Source: Chara braunii (lineage: Eukaryota; Streptophyta; Charophyceae; Charales; Characeae). Taken from it: a stretch of 21,813 bases of DNA. The notes under the pieces are model-generated. The model did no database searches. It saw only the letters and a list, made by a program, of their open reading frames with translations, and was not told where the DNA came from. The translations under genes and the position numbers were made by a program. How positions within the stretch are numbered: the stretch's first letter is position 1; each line of letters starts with the position of its first letter. Shown here in pieces: positions 1 through 8,349 of the stretch. The DNA lies in contig BFEA01000427.1 in the NCBI GenBank assembly GCA_003427395.1, positions 1 through 21,813 of the forward strand. The letters are read 5' to 3'.

Positions 1-107
1 GGCTCACGCAGGAATGAATGAATGGCTGGGCGCTGCCTCTTGATTTATACTTCAGAAGTTCGTTGGTCTGCCCTTTACCTTCGGCCCTTGGTGCTCACAG
101 TCCCCCT

Positions 108-225
108 GTGGTACTTGCTGGACTGGACTGGGACTCTCTAGACCCTTCTCCTGACTGTAGGCAGTCGTGGTACTTGCTGGACTGGACTGGGACTCTCTAG
201 ACCCTTCTCCTGACTGTAGGCAGTC
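108..225. repeat. 59-bp tandem duplication (2 copies)
   Basis: Two adjacent copies of a 59-bp unit, 108-166 and 167-225, appear identical base for base and are followed by the first two bases of a third. It does not sit in a recognisable gene. The lack of divergence suggests a recent slippage or unequal-exchange event. No function is evident. Confidence 0.9.
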
Positions 226-1562
226 GTACCGTCGACTCAGTGCAGTTGCACTGAGGTCCTACCTGTTGACCTTGCCACTTGTCTTCGTCTGAAAAACGTG
301 GGCCTACATTAGACTCACCACTTGACCACTTGCCAACCTTCTAGAAGGACTAAAGCTGGGCTTCTGGACTCTACTTGGACTCCTACCCTACAGGTCTACA
401 GTTCGAATCTTCCTACAGCCTACAACCTACGGTGACCTACTTACCACTGGCTATCGTGCAGGTCACGGGTTCAACTCCAGGGAACTGTACAGATACTGTA
501 CACAGGTAAGCTGAGGTCAAGGGATCGACCCCTGGGATCTGCATCGGCTACTGCCAAAGGTGAAAACTGTTTCAGTCCTTGGCAACAGAGAGAGGACACA
601 AATGACAGAGATGAGATGGGTGATGATGTGGAAGACCTAGCTGTGCATTCTCAACACAACATTTGCCACCGCAGCTGGCACTAACCGTGCGTGCCAAACA
701 CGTCCAGACAAATGGCATGTCGGTTGAAGACCAGGAGGTTGGAATGATGGGCATCACAGAAGGCTGCATTCTGCATAAAGTCCCCCACTGTAAAATGGAC
801 ACCTGATGTCTGGATGCCGAGGGTGCGTGCAGATGGGAAGGAGGTCAGCCGTCTGCACATATGCCCACCGAAACCCTGGCATTCTAGTGATTCTCGCAAA
901 GACAATAACCCTGACAAACACGCCTTTCATGCGGAACCCTCTTCATGAGAACATGTCGCATGCTTTGAAGAGGGTGGTCTCTCTGAGCCCCTTCTTCACA
1001 ACTCAGATTTTGACTGGCACTTCTTTGTCACTGCAGATGTGATGGAGTTCGCTATTGAACCCGTCCTTTCCCAGCTTTATCTTGCTCCTTCCACCCCAGC
1101 CTCTTCTCCGGGCTCTGCTCTTCATATCCGTCAGATGTAGCCTCCTTCAACTGAGATTGTTGCATGGCACCTCTCCCCTCTATTGACACCCCCTCGTCAC
1201 TTAAGCTCCACTTATTTATGAGGACGGTCCTGTTGGGGATGCTCCATTCACACACCTCTCTCGCTACCTGACATCTGCTCAATACAACTACATTGTCGAA
1301 TGAGTGTGAGGTTCTCGCAGTAGTTTATGTGGACCATTTAATTGGTCCTCCTTTGCAACTGGGCTCTGGTGGTAACCACTATGAAAGTCAATCTTTGTAA
1401 GTTAGGAGTTGCCCACTAAATGGCCGAACAACTAATCGGCACCAGGCAAGTGCACATCCCTTTTCCATGCAAAGAGGATAGTTGGGCCCCCTCAGTCCAT
1501 GGGGAGCATGATTATGGATACAATAATCAGGTGTAAGTTGGGTATGGTGTGCTATACCATAC
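226..1562. other. No recognisable gene; unique-looking DNA
   Basis: I find no convincing coding region. ORFs here are under 80 codons, lie on both strands, overlap each other and have no recognisable motif. Small inverted repeats are present, for example a 6-bp stem at 1331-1348 and a 7-bp perfect stem with 7-base loop at 1542-1562. Three spots (near 402, 468 and 522) loosely resemble a tRNA B box, but none has a matching A box. Confidence 0.6.
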
Positions 1563-3516
1563 ATGGGTGGACACCGCTATATGAACGAAGTGAGAGATAT
1601 ACGCAGGCCCCGAACAAAACTACCTCAGTCATATACCAATCATACTCATGAGAGGAATCAACGCTGGACGCTTGAGAGGCGACGAAGAGCAGCGGAGGCG
1701 TCACTACGAGTTGAAGGAAGAGAAGTAGGAGTCGGAATGAAAAGAATATGTTCAAAAGCAGGTTGATGCGGAGGATCATGAGAACCCCATGAATGCAGGG
1801 GGTTGGGATCCATGTCAACCAGCTCTATGTCCATGCACAAAGAATTGTAGCTAAGTACACCCACAATGGTAAAGAGTAACATGCTTTTGGCACAGGAAAT
1901 GGTACAACTGGGCGGGCATAGGAACAAAAGTGTTTCACAGTGTGGTCAGGTGGAATGCTGGTGGTGACAATAATGAAGCGAGATGTCCACTTCGGTGCGT
2001 GGGGAGTGATCTTGTCTGGATTACAATATCCTGAACTCTCAATGAATACATGTGAAACCTCATGAATGAGAATGAGCTATCCCAAGGATGAAAACGTGGC
2101 CAATCTTCAAACATCCAGGAGCAATAAAGGCATGGAGGCTTTGTCTGGTAGGTTGCATTAACTTGCATATGGATGGCCAAGAACACCTTGATGCCTTATC
2201 CACTTGTCACCAAGTGTCACCGTTTGTCACAGTGACAAGATGGGGTGGCCCAATTGCATGTAAACATGCCTCCTCAATTACACAACAATGAACAAAGTTA
2301 TCCTGTGAACCAGAACCATAGTGTGGGTGATATTTGTGTGCTCGAACCCAAACAGATAGGCACAAGGGGTAAGGTCCGTTTGGGTTCGCTTGTTAATGTG
2401 CGCCAGAAAGTGTTCAGGAATCAACAACAATGTTGTTGGAAGGCCTTAAATATCTCAAGGTCAAGGACGGTAATAAAGTCGTTTGTTGACGCTATCTCAA
2501 CACTACAAAGGGTTGTCTAAGGTCATGACGAGTTTAAGGATGTGTGGTGGAGGCAGATATATAGTGAAAGTGGATGCAGAACCTGTTGTAGGTTGGCGGT
2601 GTCCTTGTGGAGTCTTTGAAGAGTATAGCCAACAGGGAAAAGGTTGAGTCAGCAGTTGTCAAATCCGCCACAGACTGGGAGGACTATGGCATGCCAATCA
2701 TAGTGGCTACATAAGTGTGCAACTCACAATGTTGTGTGGAGGTTGAGGTCGACAATGACAACGCCACGCGACCTAGTATTGTGTGACGTTGTGTATGTAG
2801 GCAGCAAGAGGACCTATGTCCCCTGTTCAACATTAGATATCTCCTTAAACTCGAAATGTGGCACACTCTTTGACATTGCTGCTCCGGTAGGACAAAATCT
2901 TATGGTAGAGGCAAGTATCAAAATTGCTCGGTAGGTGAGCCGTATCGAGGGAAGCAAGGGTCAAGCAGAGGCACAACCTATGGTTGGTGAAGACAATCTC
3001 TCAAGAGAATCCCAAGATCGAACATTTGCTCGATCATATGTGTTTGTCGACTAGAAATACTCCTCCAAGGACTAGAAGCCCTCCTGGAGGAGCTCTTATT
3101 GTTACTTTGGGGGTAGGCTCTCCATGAACTGGTCAATTAGGGCCTCATCTGGGAGAAAAACTTGGGACACGTGCAAAGGGTTGGGTGGGACATGTTAGCA
3201 GTCGTACTTTTGGTTTCCTGCTGATAACCCACTTGTTACAACCCATGTTATGTGGTGTGTGGGGATCTTTTAGACTCTCGCTTTGTGCTTCATATCAAAC
3301 TAAGGTGTTCCACCTTCATATTTTTAACCGCATTGCCACAAGCGGTTAACGGGTAGCTGAAAATTCAGAAATGAAAATTATGAAGTGAGAGCTTAGGCAG
3401 TCTGAAAATCCTAGTCTGAAAATCGTGAATGGTCCTTAAGTGGTGAAGGATCCGAAGACCTTGAAAACCACCTGTTTAGGCAGGCTGAATCTTGAAGATG
3501 TGAAGGGTCTTTTGAA
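1563..3516. other. Unrecognised region with weak plus-strand ORFs
   Basis: Short open stretches on the plus strand (1563-1766, 2088-2291, 2245-2520, 2734-2934) and an ATG-less open stretch around 2601-2715 have somewhat protein-like composition. They lie in different frames, and I recognise no domain. They could be a very old gene or transposon remnant, or chance. From 2935 to 3516 I see only non-coding DNA, including a short direct repeat (gtctgaaaatc, twice around 3400-3425). No tRNA, rRNA or LTR was found. Confidence 0.4.
2205..2239 (+). promoter_or_regulatory. Phased TGTCAC cluster with inverted copy
   Basis: TGTCAC occurs at 2205-2210, 2215-2220 and 2225-2230, exactly 10 bp apart, and its reverse complement GTGACA follows at 2232-2237. 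The outer parts form an 8-bp inverted repeat (CTTGTCAC 2203-2210 with GTGACAAG 2232-2239). Ten-bp spacing places the copies on the same helix face, as in multi-site protein binding regions. No adjacent gene supports a regulatory role, so this is a pattern rather than a demonstrated site. Confidence 0.3.
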
Positions 3517-3540
3517 GTGGTGATGAAAAATACGATTGTT

Positions 3541-3573
3541 GTTAACCTTCTCTTTTTTTCCCCCTTAATTCAG
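3541..3573 (+). other. 3' splice-site-like sequence ahead of LINE-A ORF1
   Basis: A long pyrimidine tract (about 3548-3566) is followed by TTAATTCAG ending at 3573, a good match to a eukaryotic polypyrimidine tract plus AG acceptor. The LINE-A ORF1 reading frame runs through it and becomes more protein-like immediately after. It may be a real acceptor in transcribed flanking DNA, part of the LINE 5' region, or coincidence. No matching donor was identified. Confidence 0.3.
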
Positions 3574-5050
3574 AGTTGCACAGGCCGACAGTCAGCGCCC
3601 CTTGATTGGTTGGTTGTCGACCAGCCGACCGACACGACCAAGACCCTTAACTTGATGATAAAGGAAACAAGAATCAAGCCGACGATCATGAAAGAAATAC
3701 TGAAGATCGGCAAGGAAGAAGAAGCAAAGGTCGAAGTCTGGGAATATCCAAAGGAACGCCTCCCAGTTCCGGACTTATTTCACGAAACACACGCAGTTGT
3801 ATGCTCATTTCCAGCTAAACTGAAACACCTTCCACCAACAGAGAAAAGGAGAGAATTTATGAAGCATATCAGAATATGGAGAGCCTGAGAAACAACGAAC
3901 CCAAAGTCGCATACCAACAGAGAGGTAGGAATGCAGTCATGGTGCTTTGCGCTGACCCAGAGTACGCCACATATCTGTTGTCGATCCAAACCCTCTATTG
4001 CGAAGGTTCGGTGGTGGCAATCACCAAATGGAGACCTAACAGGTCTGCACCACAAGGTTCGTCAAGACACGGACAATCTTTCATGATGAAACACTTCTGG
4101 ATCCAATTCGACAATCTGTCGGACGGCCTCCATGGGATGGTTGAGGAAAGGTTGAAAGAGTCCTACCCCCAATGCCCCCTGGTCGGGTGGGTCTCCTCAG
4201 CCCCTAGATTCCTAACCCCAAGCACCAACTCCAGAATTGCATGTGTCGAGATAAAAGCAAGCACCCCACCCGAGTTCCCCGACAAGTGGTTCTTCAGGAT
4301 GGGTCACCAAATCCAGACAGTCTACATCTCCACAAAACCAAACCTCATGTGTTTCAAATGCAGAATCAAGGGTCACATGGGAAATGATCCCCATTGCCCA
4401 CTAGACAACAGAAAGGGAGATGGGAAAAGACCGCACCCTTCAATGGTGAAGAGAATCTGGATCATCAACGACCCAGCCTACGCAGGATGGGTCTTCGACG
4501 ATCTTAGGGAGATATACCAGCATGGATTTGGACGTTGGCTGATGCAGAACCAGCAAGCGAACCTGATGCGTTCCCTCCACACGGGAGCAGATCGCAAATG
4601 TGAGGAGGCAAAAGGAATGACAAATCAACACAGGTACAAAAATTTCACATTGGGACATGCTTCACATTTGGAACAAACAATGCACAGAAACCAAATTCTC
4701 AGTGAAGTACACAACATGGGAAGAGAGGCAGAAAAGACTTACCTCGAAAATGTGCAGCACAGGGACAGCCTGGAAACAAGGAACAAAGACAAAGGTACCA
4801 AGGGAACACAGGCCAAACAAAAAGGAAAACCAGAGGGGAAGCAGATGAAGGCAAGGAATCAGACTATGGATCAGACAACATCCCAGATCCAAAAAAGCAC
4901 AAGGAAGAGGCGGAATTGCCAGAAGACAGAACCAGATCCATGGACCTGGATACCTCTCCGCCGGCAAAGACAGTGGAAGACAGCCAAGCCACATCAATGG
5001 AGGAGGACTCAACCAGCTCCTTGGAAAGGCTCAACAAATACATTAATTCG

Positions 5051-5100
5051 TTGAAATCCGGCCAAGAGCTGGACCTTGAAATCCCGCCAAGAGTTGGACC
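5051..5100 (+). repeat. 25-bp tandem duplication inside LINE-A ORF1
   Basis: Units 5051-5075 and 5076-5100 are the same 25-mer with two differences. Since 25 is not a multiple of three, the second copy throws ORF1 out of frame and leads to the stop at 5123-5125. Skipping one unit restores a protein-like frame for about 20 further codons. This is therefore a disabling mutation, not part of the original ORF. Confidence 0.85.
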
Positions 5101-5235
5101 TCAAGGAAGCTACAAACTCAAATAACATATTCGGTTTTCCAACCTCCCCAAATATATACGAGGCTCTGAAATAGAGAACAACTTCTCAAAATTACTGGCA
5201 CAACAGTATGCTGACAAGAGCAATGAAGGGATGGA

Positions 5236-5491
5236 GGCGATTGTTTACCAAAAACACAAGTCTCCGCAAAGTTGTAAGACTATGTATGGGGGTTGGCGCC
5301 TGCCTAGTGCCGGAAGGTGAAGGAAGTTGGTAATTCCTATTGTGGTGAAGCTAGCAACCGAAGCCCCGGTGAACGGCGACCGTAACTATAATGGTCCTAA
5401 GGTAGCGAAATTCCTTGTCCGGTTCCGACCCGCACAAAAGGCGTGACGATGTGGGCGCTGTCTTGAAGAGAGACTCTGTGAAATAGACATG
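5236..5491 (+). rRNA. Plastid-type 23S rRNA fragment (central domain V region)
   Basis: This 256-bp block matches the large-subunit rRNA region running from the gactgtttaccaaaaacaca helix through the universally conserved TAACTATAA-GGTCCTAAGGTAGCGA segment to the GTGAAATAGACATG end. Several signature stretches are bacterial/plastid rather than nuclear 28S: the fragment has the plastid-like TCTCCGCAAAG and ATGTATGGGGG, GGCGTGACGAT where nuclear rRNA reads GGCTTAACGAT, and ends in GAAATAGACATG. It is diverged: there is an altered AT-rich stem at about 5328-5350, and four bases are missing where the conserved TGTCGGGTAAGTTCCGACC stretch reads TGTCCGGTTCCGACC. It is only a small part of a ~2.9-kb gene, so it cannot act as rRNA. 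Both sides are LINE-A ORF1 coding DNA, so it was inserted. No target-site duplication is obvious, which fits nuclear plastid DNA captured by end joining. Confidence 0.85.
5383..5408 (+). other. I-CeuI-type homing-endonuclease target, one mismatch
   Basis: The conserved rRNA core here equals the known recognition sequence of the chloroplast homing enzyme I-CeuI except for one base, where ATAACGG reads ATAATGG (T at 5392). It is present because the rRNA fragment carries it. No intron or homing-endonuclease gene is found nearby. Confidence 0.6.
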
Positions 5492-5870
5492 CCAATCAGA
5501 TAGACACAGTCATCCAAACAAACGAATGACCAGCCTCGTACTGAGGGGAGGACAAAGGCAAAACACTGCAAGAAGAAGAGACCACCACAAAAACGGAAGG
5601 TCAGGGAAAACGGGGAACGGAAGAGGAGAGAATGAAATTGCTAGCCAGCGAACTGATCAGTCGGAAAAAGAACCAGAAAAAGGAAAAGAGGAGACAAATT
5701 GTCATTCTACAGAGACCAATAAAACATCTAGAGGAACAAAACCAAGAACTGGGAAACGTCTCTCTCTCCTTGAACAAAATTGCAGACGAAAACCCCACAG
5801 ACCTGGCAACGTCAGCGAAGATTGACACCATTTCCCTCTCATGCGCAGCCCCAATCTTGCCCTTCTGTTT

Positions 5871-6352
5871 CAACCATGGTTACCAACCGAACGTCTGGAT
5901 CCCAATCCAGACAGTCCGGTTCGGAGGGTCCGGTTGAACCCCGATTTCGAAAAATTCAAAAAATGTTTTTGGGGTTCCCAGGCCGTTTACCTGGGCCTGG
6001 GGTACCCCGTAAAAATAATCTGTGTGATAACATTGGTACACGAGGTCACTGCTTTACTCTTATTTGGATGGAATCTTGGTGCATTTGAGCTTTGTGCTTG
6101 GTACATGACTATCTGGACTTCTGCGTGATTTTGCAATTTTATTTTCTATCTATCGCTCTCGCTCATATTCCTTGCATTTTTGTGACGTGGGAGGAGGGTC
6201 TGGCCGATGCGAGGGCAACGACGCCAGACAGAGATGAGCGACATTAGACATTGTGTTGGTAGGGCCTGAGGGCGATGACATTGGGCACACGAGTTCACTG
6301 CTTCGCTCTTATTTGAATGGAATCTTGGTGCATTTGAGCTCTGTGCTTGGTG

Positions 6353-6383
<31 letters not shown>

Positions 6384-6542
6384 GGACAACCGGACGCCGA
6401 CACAGCAAATCGGACTGTCCGGGTCTGGATGTCTGGATGTCCGGTTTTAAGTCCGGTTAACCGGACGTCCAGTTTGATCCAGGCACGGGTCCGATGTCCG
6501 TGTCTGGTTGTTCGGTTGTCCAGGTCCGGGGCAACCATGGTT
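5871..6542. mobile_element. ~650-bp non-autonomous element with 11-bp flanking repeats
   Basis: The 11-mer CAACCATGGTT occurs at 5871-5881 and 6532-6542, and coding of the host LINE ORF1 is in register on both sides of it. Just inside is a perfect 9-bp inverted repeat, CAACCGAAC 5884-5892 with GTTCGGTTG 6510-6518. Both ends are dense in TCCGG/CCGGAC motifs (about nine copies), like the subterminal repeats of DNA transposons. No transposase is encoded. The interior holds a 78-bp direct repeat and a 29-base T tract. An 11-bp duplication would fit Mutator-like elements, but short inverted ends and a poly-T leave other types open. The 11-mer contains a 10-bp palindrome, so part of the repeat could belong to the element ends. 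Confidence 0.6.
6026..6352 (+). repeat. Imperfect direct repeat (~78 bp, two copies)
   Basis: Copy 1, 6026-6103, and copy 2, 6275-6352, share most bases from gat(a/g)acattgg through gtgcatttgag to gtgcttggt. They are about 250 bp apart and lie within the 5871-6542 insertion. Copy 2 runs directly into a 29-base T tract (6353-6381). The arrangement suggests internal duplication in the element or a second nested insertion. Confidence 0.8.
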
Positions 6543-7042
6543 TCAACTCTGAGAAAGACGAGTGGAAGATCGCAGTCCAACCTTCCCTGAACATGGTCAC
6601 AACACAAGAAACTGAGAAAGTGCCCCACTTCATAAGTGCAAATGTCTTAGACCAGCGCCCATTGCTTATCGACAAGACCTGGCAGGGTAAGAGCCTGGAT
6701 GTGGTACAGGAAGACGATAGCAGAACATCACACTTCAGGGACCTGAGTCCAATCATGGCAATCTATGATCAGCAAGTTGTCTTGAGGGACGACCCACAAT
6801 GGAAGCCTTGGGAACTGATCTGCAAAATCCCATACACCCTTTTGGGCCACAAAGACGAAAGTGGACAACATCGCATACAATACGGCTGATTCCATGAGAC
6901 AGGAGTGGTTGGGCAAAAGCGAGGCGGAGCCTTTGGAGAGGGCAAAGATGGAGAAGGAGAAGAGGGAGTAGGGGAAAATCTCCAATGCAGTCTCCTAAAC
7001 ACACCACTAGCTCCTAGTCAGGGAGAACCATACCAAGCCCCA

Positions 7043-8262
7043 ATGGAAAACCCGCTGGATGGCTCCCTAGACAGAAGAGCTGGACGTTGTCCTAAGAGAC
7101 TCAAACCTACTATGGAAGCAAAGATCTTAAAAGAAATCAGAAAGCAACCGGAACTATCCATTCTATCATGGAATGTCAATGGACTGGCCTCCATTTTGGA
7201 CAACCTCATCAAATGGAAAAATTTGACCGAAACTATGGCTTGGTTTGGACAGAACGCACCAGACATCACATGCCTACAGTAAACTCGCCTCACCGACGAC
7301 GAAGAACACAAGAGTATCGAAGCGGGAGTACAAAGGAAACTGCATTTTGTCAAATTCGCACAATGGGCCAGCGCAACACCCAAAAGCTCGGCTGGAACGG
7401 TCGTCCTTTTTCACCAAAAGTCCGCGTCAAGTGCCAACATAACAGTCAAATCCACAAACCAAGATGATAGGGCAGGCAGATGGGTCAAGATTGATATCAA
7501 ACTGAAAGAAGAAGACTTAACCATCCTAGGCATATACGGTCCAAACAGGAGAAACCACCCTTCCTCCTCTCATTAGAACAACTAATTCCCACTCACTCTC
7601 ATTCCATCATCTTGCGGGACTGGAACTTTGTGCAAGACCCCACCCTTGATATAATTTCTAACTCACAAGATCCCTTGTCACAGTCCAACAGCGTAGTAAC
7701 TTCATCACAAGGATGAACCTAATGGATCCTTTTTGTCTCCTCTCGCCAGATGGAAAATGTTTTTCCTGTGTTAGAAAATCCTACTTAGGCAGAACCTCCC
7801 TATCAATAATAGACTTCTTCCTGACCTCCGACTCCTTATCAGGAGCAATACTAGACTACAATCCCTTCAGCAAGGGTCCAGACCACAAAGCTATAACGCT
7901 ATCCCTCAGGCTTACCAAAACTACGTATATCGGAAAGAGCTTCTACCGCTTTAAACCACAAGTTCCCCGCCCAACCATTTTTTTTTTTTTTTTTTTTTTT
8001 GGGACAAATGCTCCAGTCTATTCGTGGGGAGCAACACGTGCTGGGAACCGGGCCCAACCTCCCATATGGAATTATACAAATGATTTTGAAATACCAGGGC
8101 CATTACCTGGCTTCGGCTAAGAACAATCTGAGAACTATGAAAAAGATTCTAGAAAATTTAGGAAAAACATGGATAACTGCTAACCTATTGCTAGGCTACT
8201 CAAGCAGCACTTACTAAGTTGAAACGGAAAGCCACAAAAGCCCTTTGAATGCTCAGAACCCC
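7043..8262 (+). pseudogene. LINE-A ORF2, AP-endonuclease (EEP) domain
   Basis: This is the endonuclease that nicks target DNA in LINE insertion. Motifs in order are: SILSWNVNGL (about 7157-7186), PDITCLQ before a stop (to 7279), RWVKIDIKL and ILGIYGPN (about 7478-7543), DWNFVQD (about 7619-7639), SIIDFFLTSD (about 7803-7832) and GPDHKAI (about 7876-7896), whose His is the usual catalytic residue. The Glu codon expected after CLQ is TAA (7280-7282). A frameshift follows at about 7550-7565, and the DWN residue pair lost its usual preceding Gly. After the 7977-8051 insertion, short linker-like pieces continue in shifted frames to about 8235. ATG 7043 is the first in-frame Met before the domain. 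The RT half is absent downstream on this strand. Confidence 0.85.
7977..8051 (-). mobile_element. 75-bp LINE 3'-end stub with 8-bp target duplication
   Basis: On the minus strand this is a short 3' terminal sequence ending in a 23-base poly(A) (T tract 7978-8000). The 8-mer GCCCAACC flanks it at 7969-7976 and 8052-8059. The non-poly(A) part resembles DNA at about 20963-21002 next to the poly(A) of LINE-C (shared gtggggagca and cgggtcca/cgggccca stretches). It is best read as an extremely 5'-truncated insertion of a LINE from the LINE-C family into LINE-A ORF2. Confidence 0.65.
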
Positions 8263-8301
8263 TTTTTTTTTCTTTTTTTTTTTCAAATAAGAAGAAACTT
8301 T

Positions 8302-8349
8302 CCTGTCAGCATTGATTGCCCTGGAAGTCCAGGGGATTGACTGAGCAGG
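8302..8349 (-). other. LINE-B 3' UTR hairpin block
   Basis: This 48-bp block, about 20 bases before the poly(A), forms a perfect 6-bp stem (8319-8324 with 8329-8334) with a 4-base loop. Most of it recurs in LINE-C at 21073-21119, where the stem is kept by paired base changes. In some LINEs a 3' stem-loop is bound by the element's own RT; that role here is inference. Confidence 0.6.

Larger units (their letters stand above)
3517..5235 (+). pseudogene. LINE-A ORF1, proximal part with CCHC zinc knuckle
   Basis: This is an RNA-binding, gag-like ORF1 protein that would coat LINE RNA in an RNP. Coding runs in frame 1 (3517 to about 3885), then frame 3 (to about 4660-4840), then frame 2 (to about 5075), then further shifted pieces to 5235, so at least three frameshifts are present. 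The zinc knuckle is at 4350-4397 with spacing C-x2-C-x4-H-x6-C; the last gap is longer than the usual four. Upstream lies a conserved-looking block (about 3930-4330) placed like the DUF4283-type domain that precedes a knuckle in plant LINE ORF1; that family name is inference. The tail after the knuckle is basic, then acidic. An open acidic, coiled-coil-like stretch continues at about 5170-5235, right up to the rRNA insertion. No reliable start codon can be chosen. Confidence 0.75.
5492..6971 (+). pseudogene. LINE-A ORF1, distal part (split by an insertion)
   Basis: Frame 1 is protein-like from 5491 to 5881, rich in Lys, Glu and Gln and coiled-coil-like, apart from two TGA codons (5527 and 5542) that look like mutated CGA. 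The 5871-6542 insertion then intervenes, and coding resumes in frame 2 at 6533. Removing the insert between its 11-bp repeats leaves the frame intact. From about 6860 there are two readings. A shift to frame 3 gives a charged tail ending at TAG 6969-6971. Alternatively frame 2 continues past TGA 6887-6889 directly into ORF2. I recognise no enzymatic motif; this is probably the ORF1 C-terminal or hinge region. Confidence 0.6.
3517..8262 (+). mobile_element. LINE-A: non-LTR retrotransposon, plus strand, RT half not present here
   Basis: Order and motifs are those of a plant-type L1-like LINE: an ORF1 with a CCHC zinc knuckle, followed by ORF2 starting with an AP-endonuclease domain. The element is interrupted by a plastid rRNA fragment (5236-5491), a ~650-bp insertion (5871-6542), a 75-bp LINE stub (7977-8051) and LINE-B from 8263. 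The reverse transcriptase, 3' UTR and poly(A) of this copy are not recognisable in plus orientation. A possible further piece lies at 11762-11875. The 5' end is undefined; 3517 is simply where the open frame begins. All ORFs are broken, so this is an old inactive copy. Confidence 0.8.

Noticed and set aside
399-533. Three tRNA B-box-like sequences, possible SINE
   Set aside because: None is a full B-box match with a correctly spaced A box, and no poly(A) or target duplication follows.
572-1282. Several overlapping 76-78-codon ORFs on both strands
   Set aside because: Overlapping frames, no motif, no supporting context; chance ORFs.
5236-5491. Nuclear 28S rRNA, or an R2-type rDNA insertion site
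   Set aside because: Signature positions are plastid/bacterial, and the neighbouring LINE reads through as coding on both sides rather than inserting into rDNA.
5601-5873. Minus-strand 90-codon ORF
   Set aside because: It is the antisense shadow of the Lys/Glu-rich LINE-A ORF1 and is only rich in Phe and Ser as a result.
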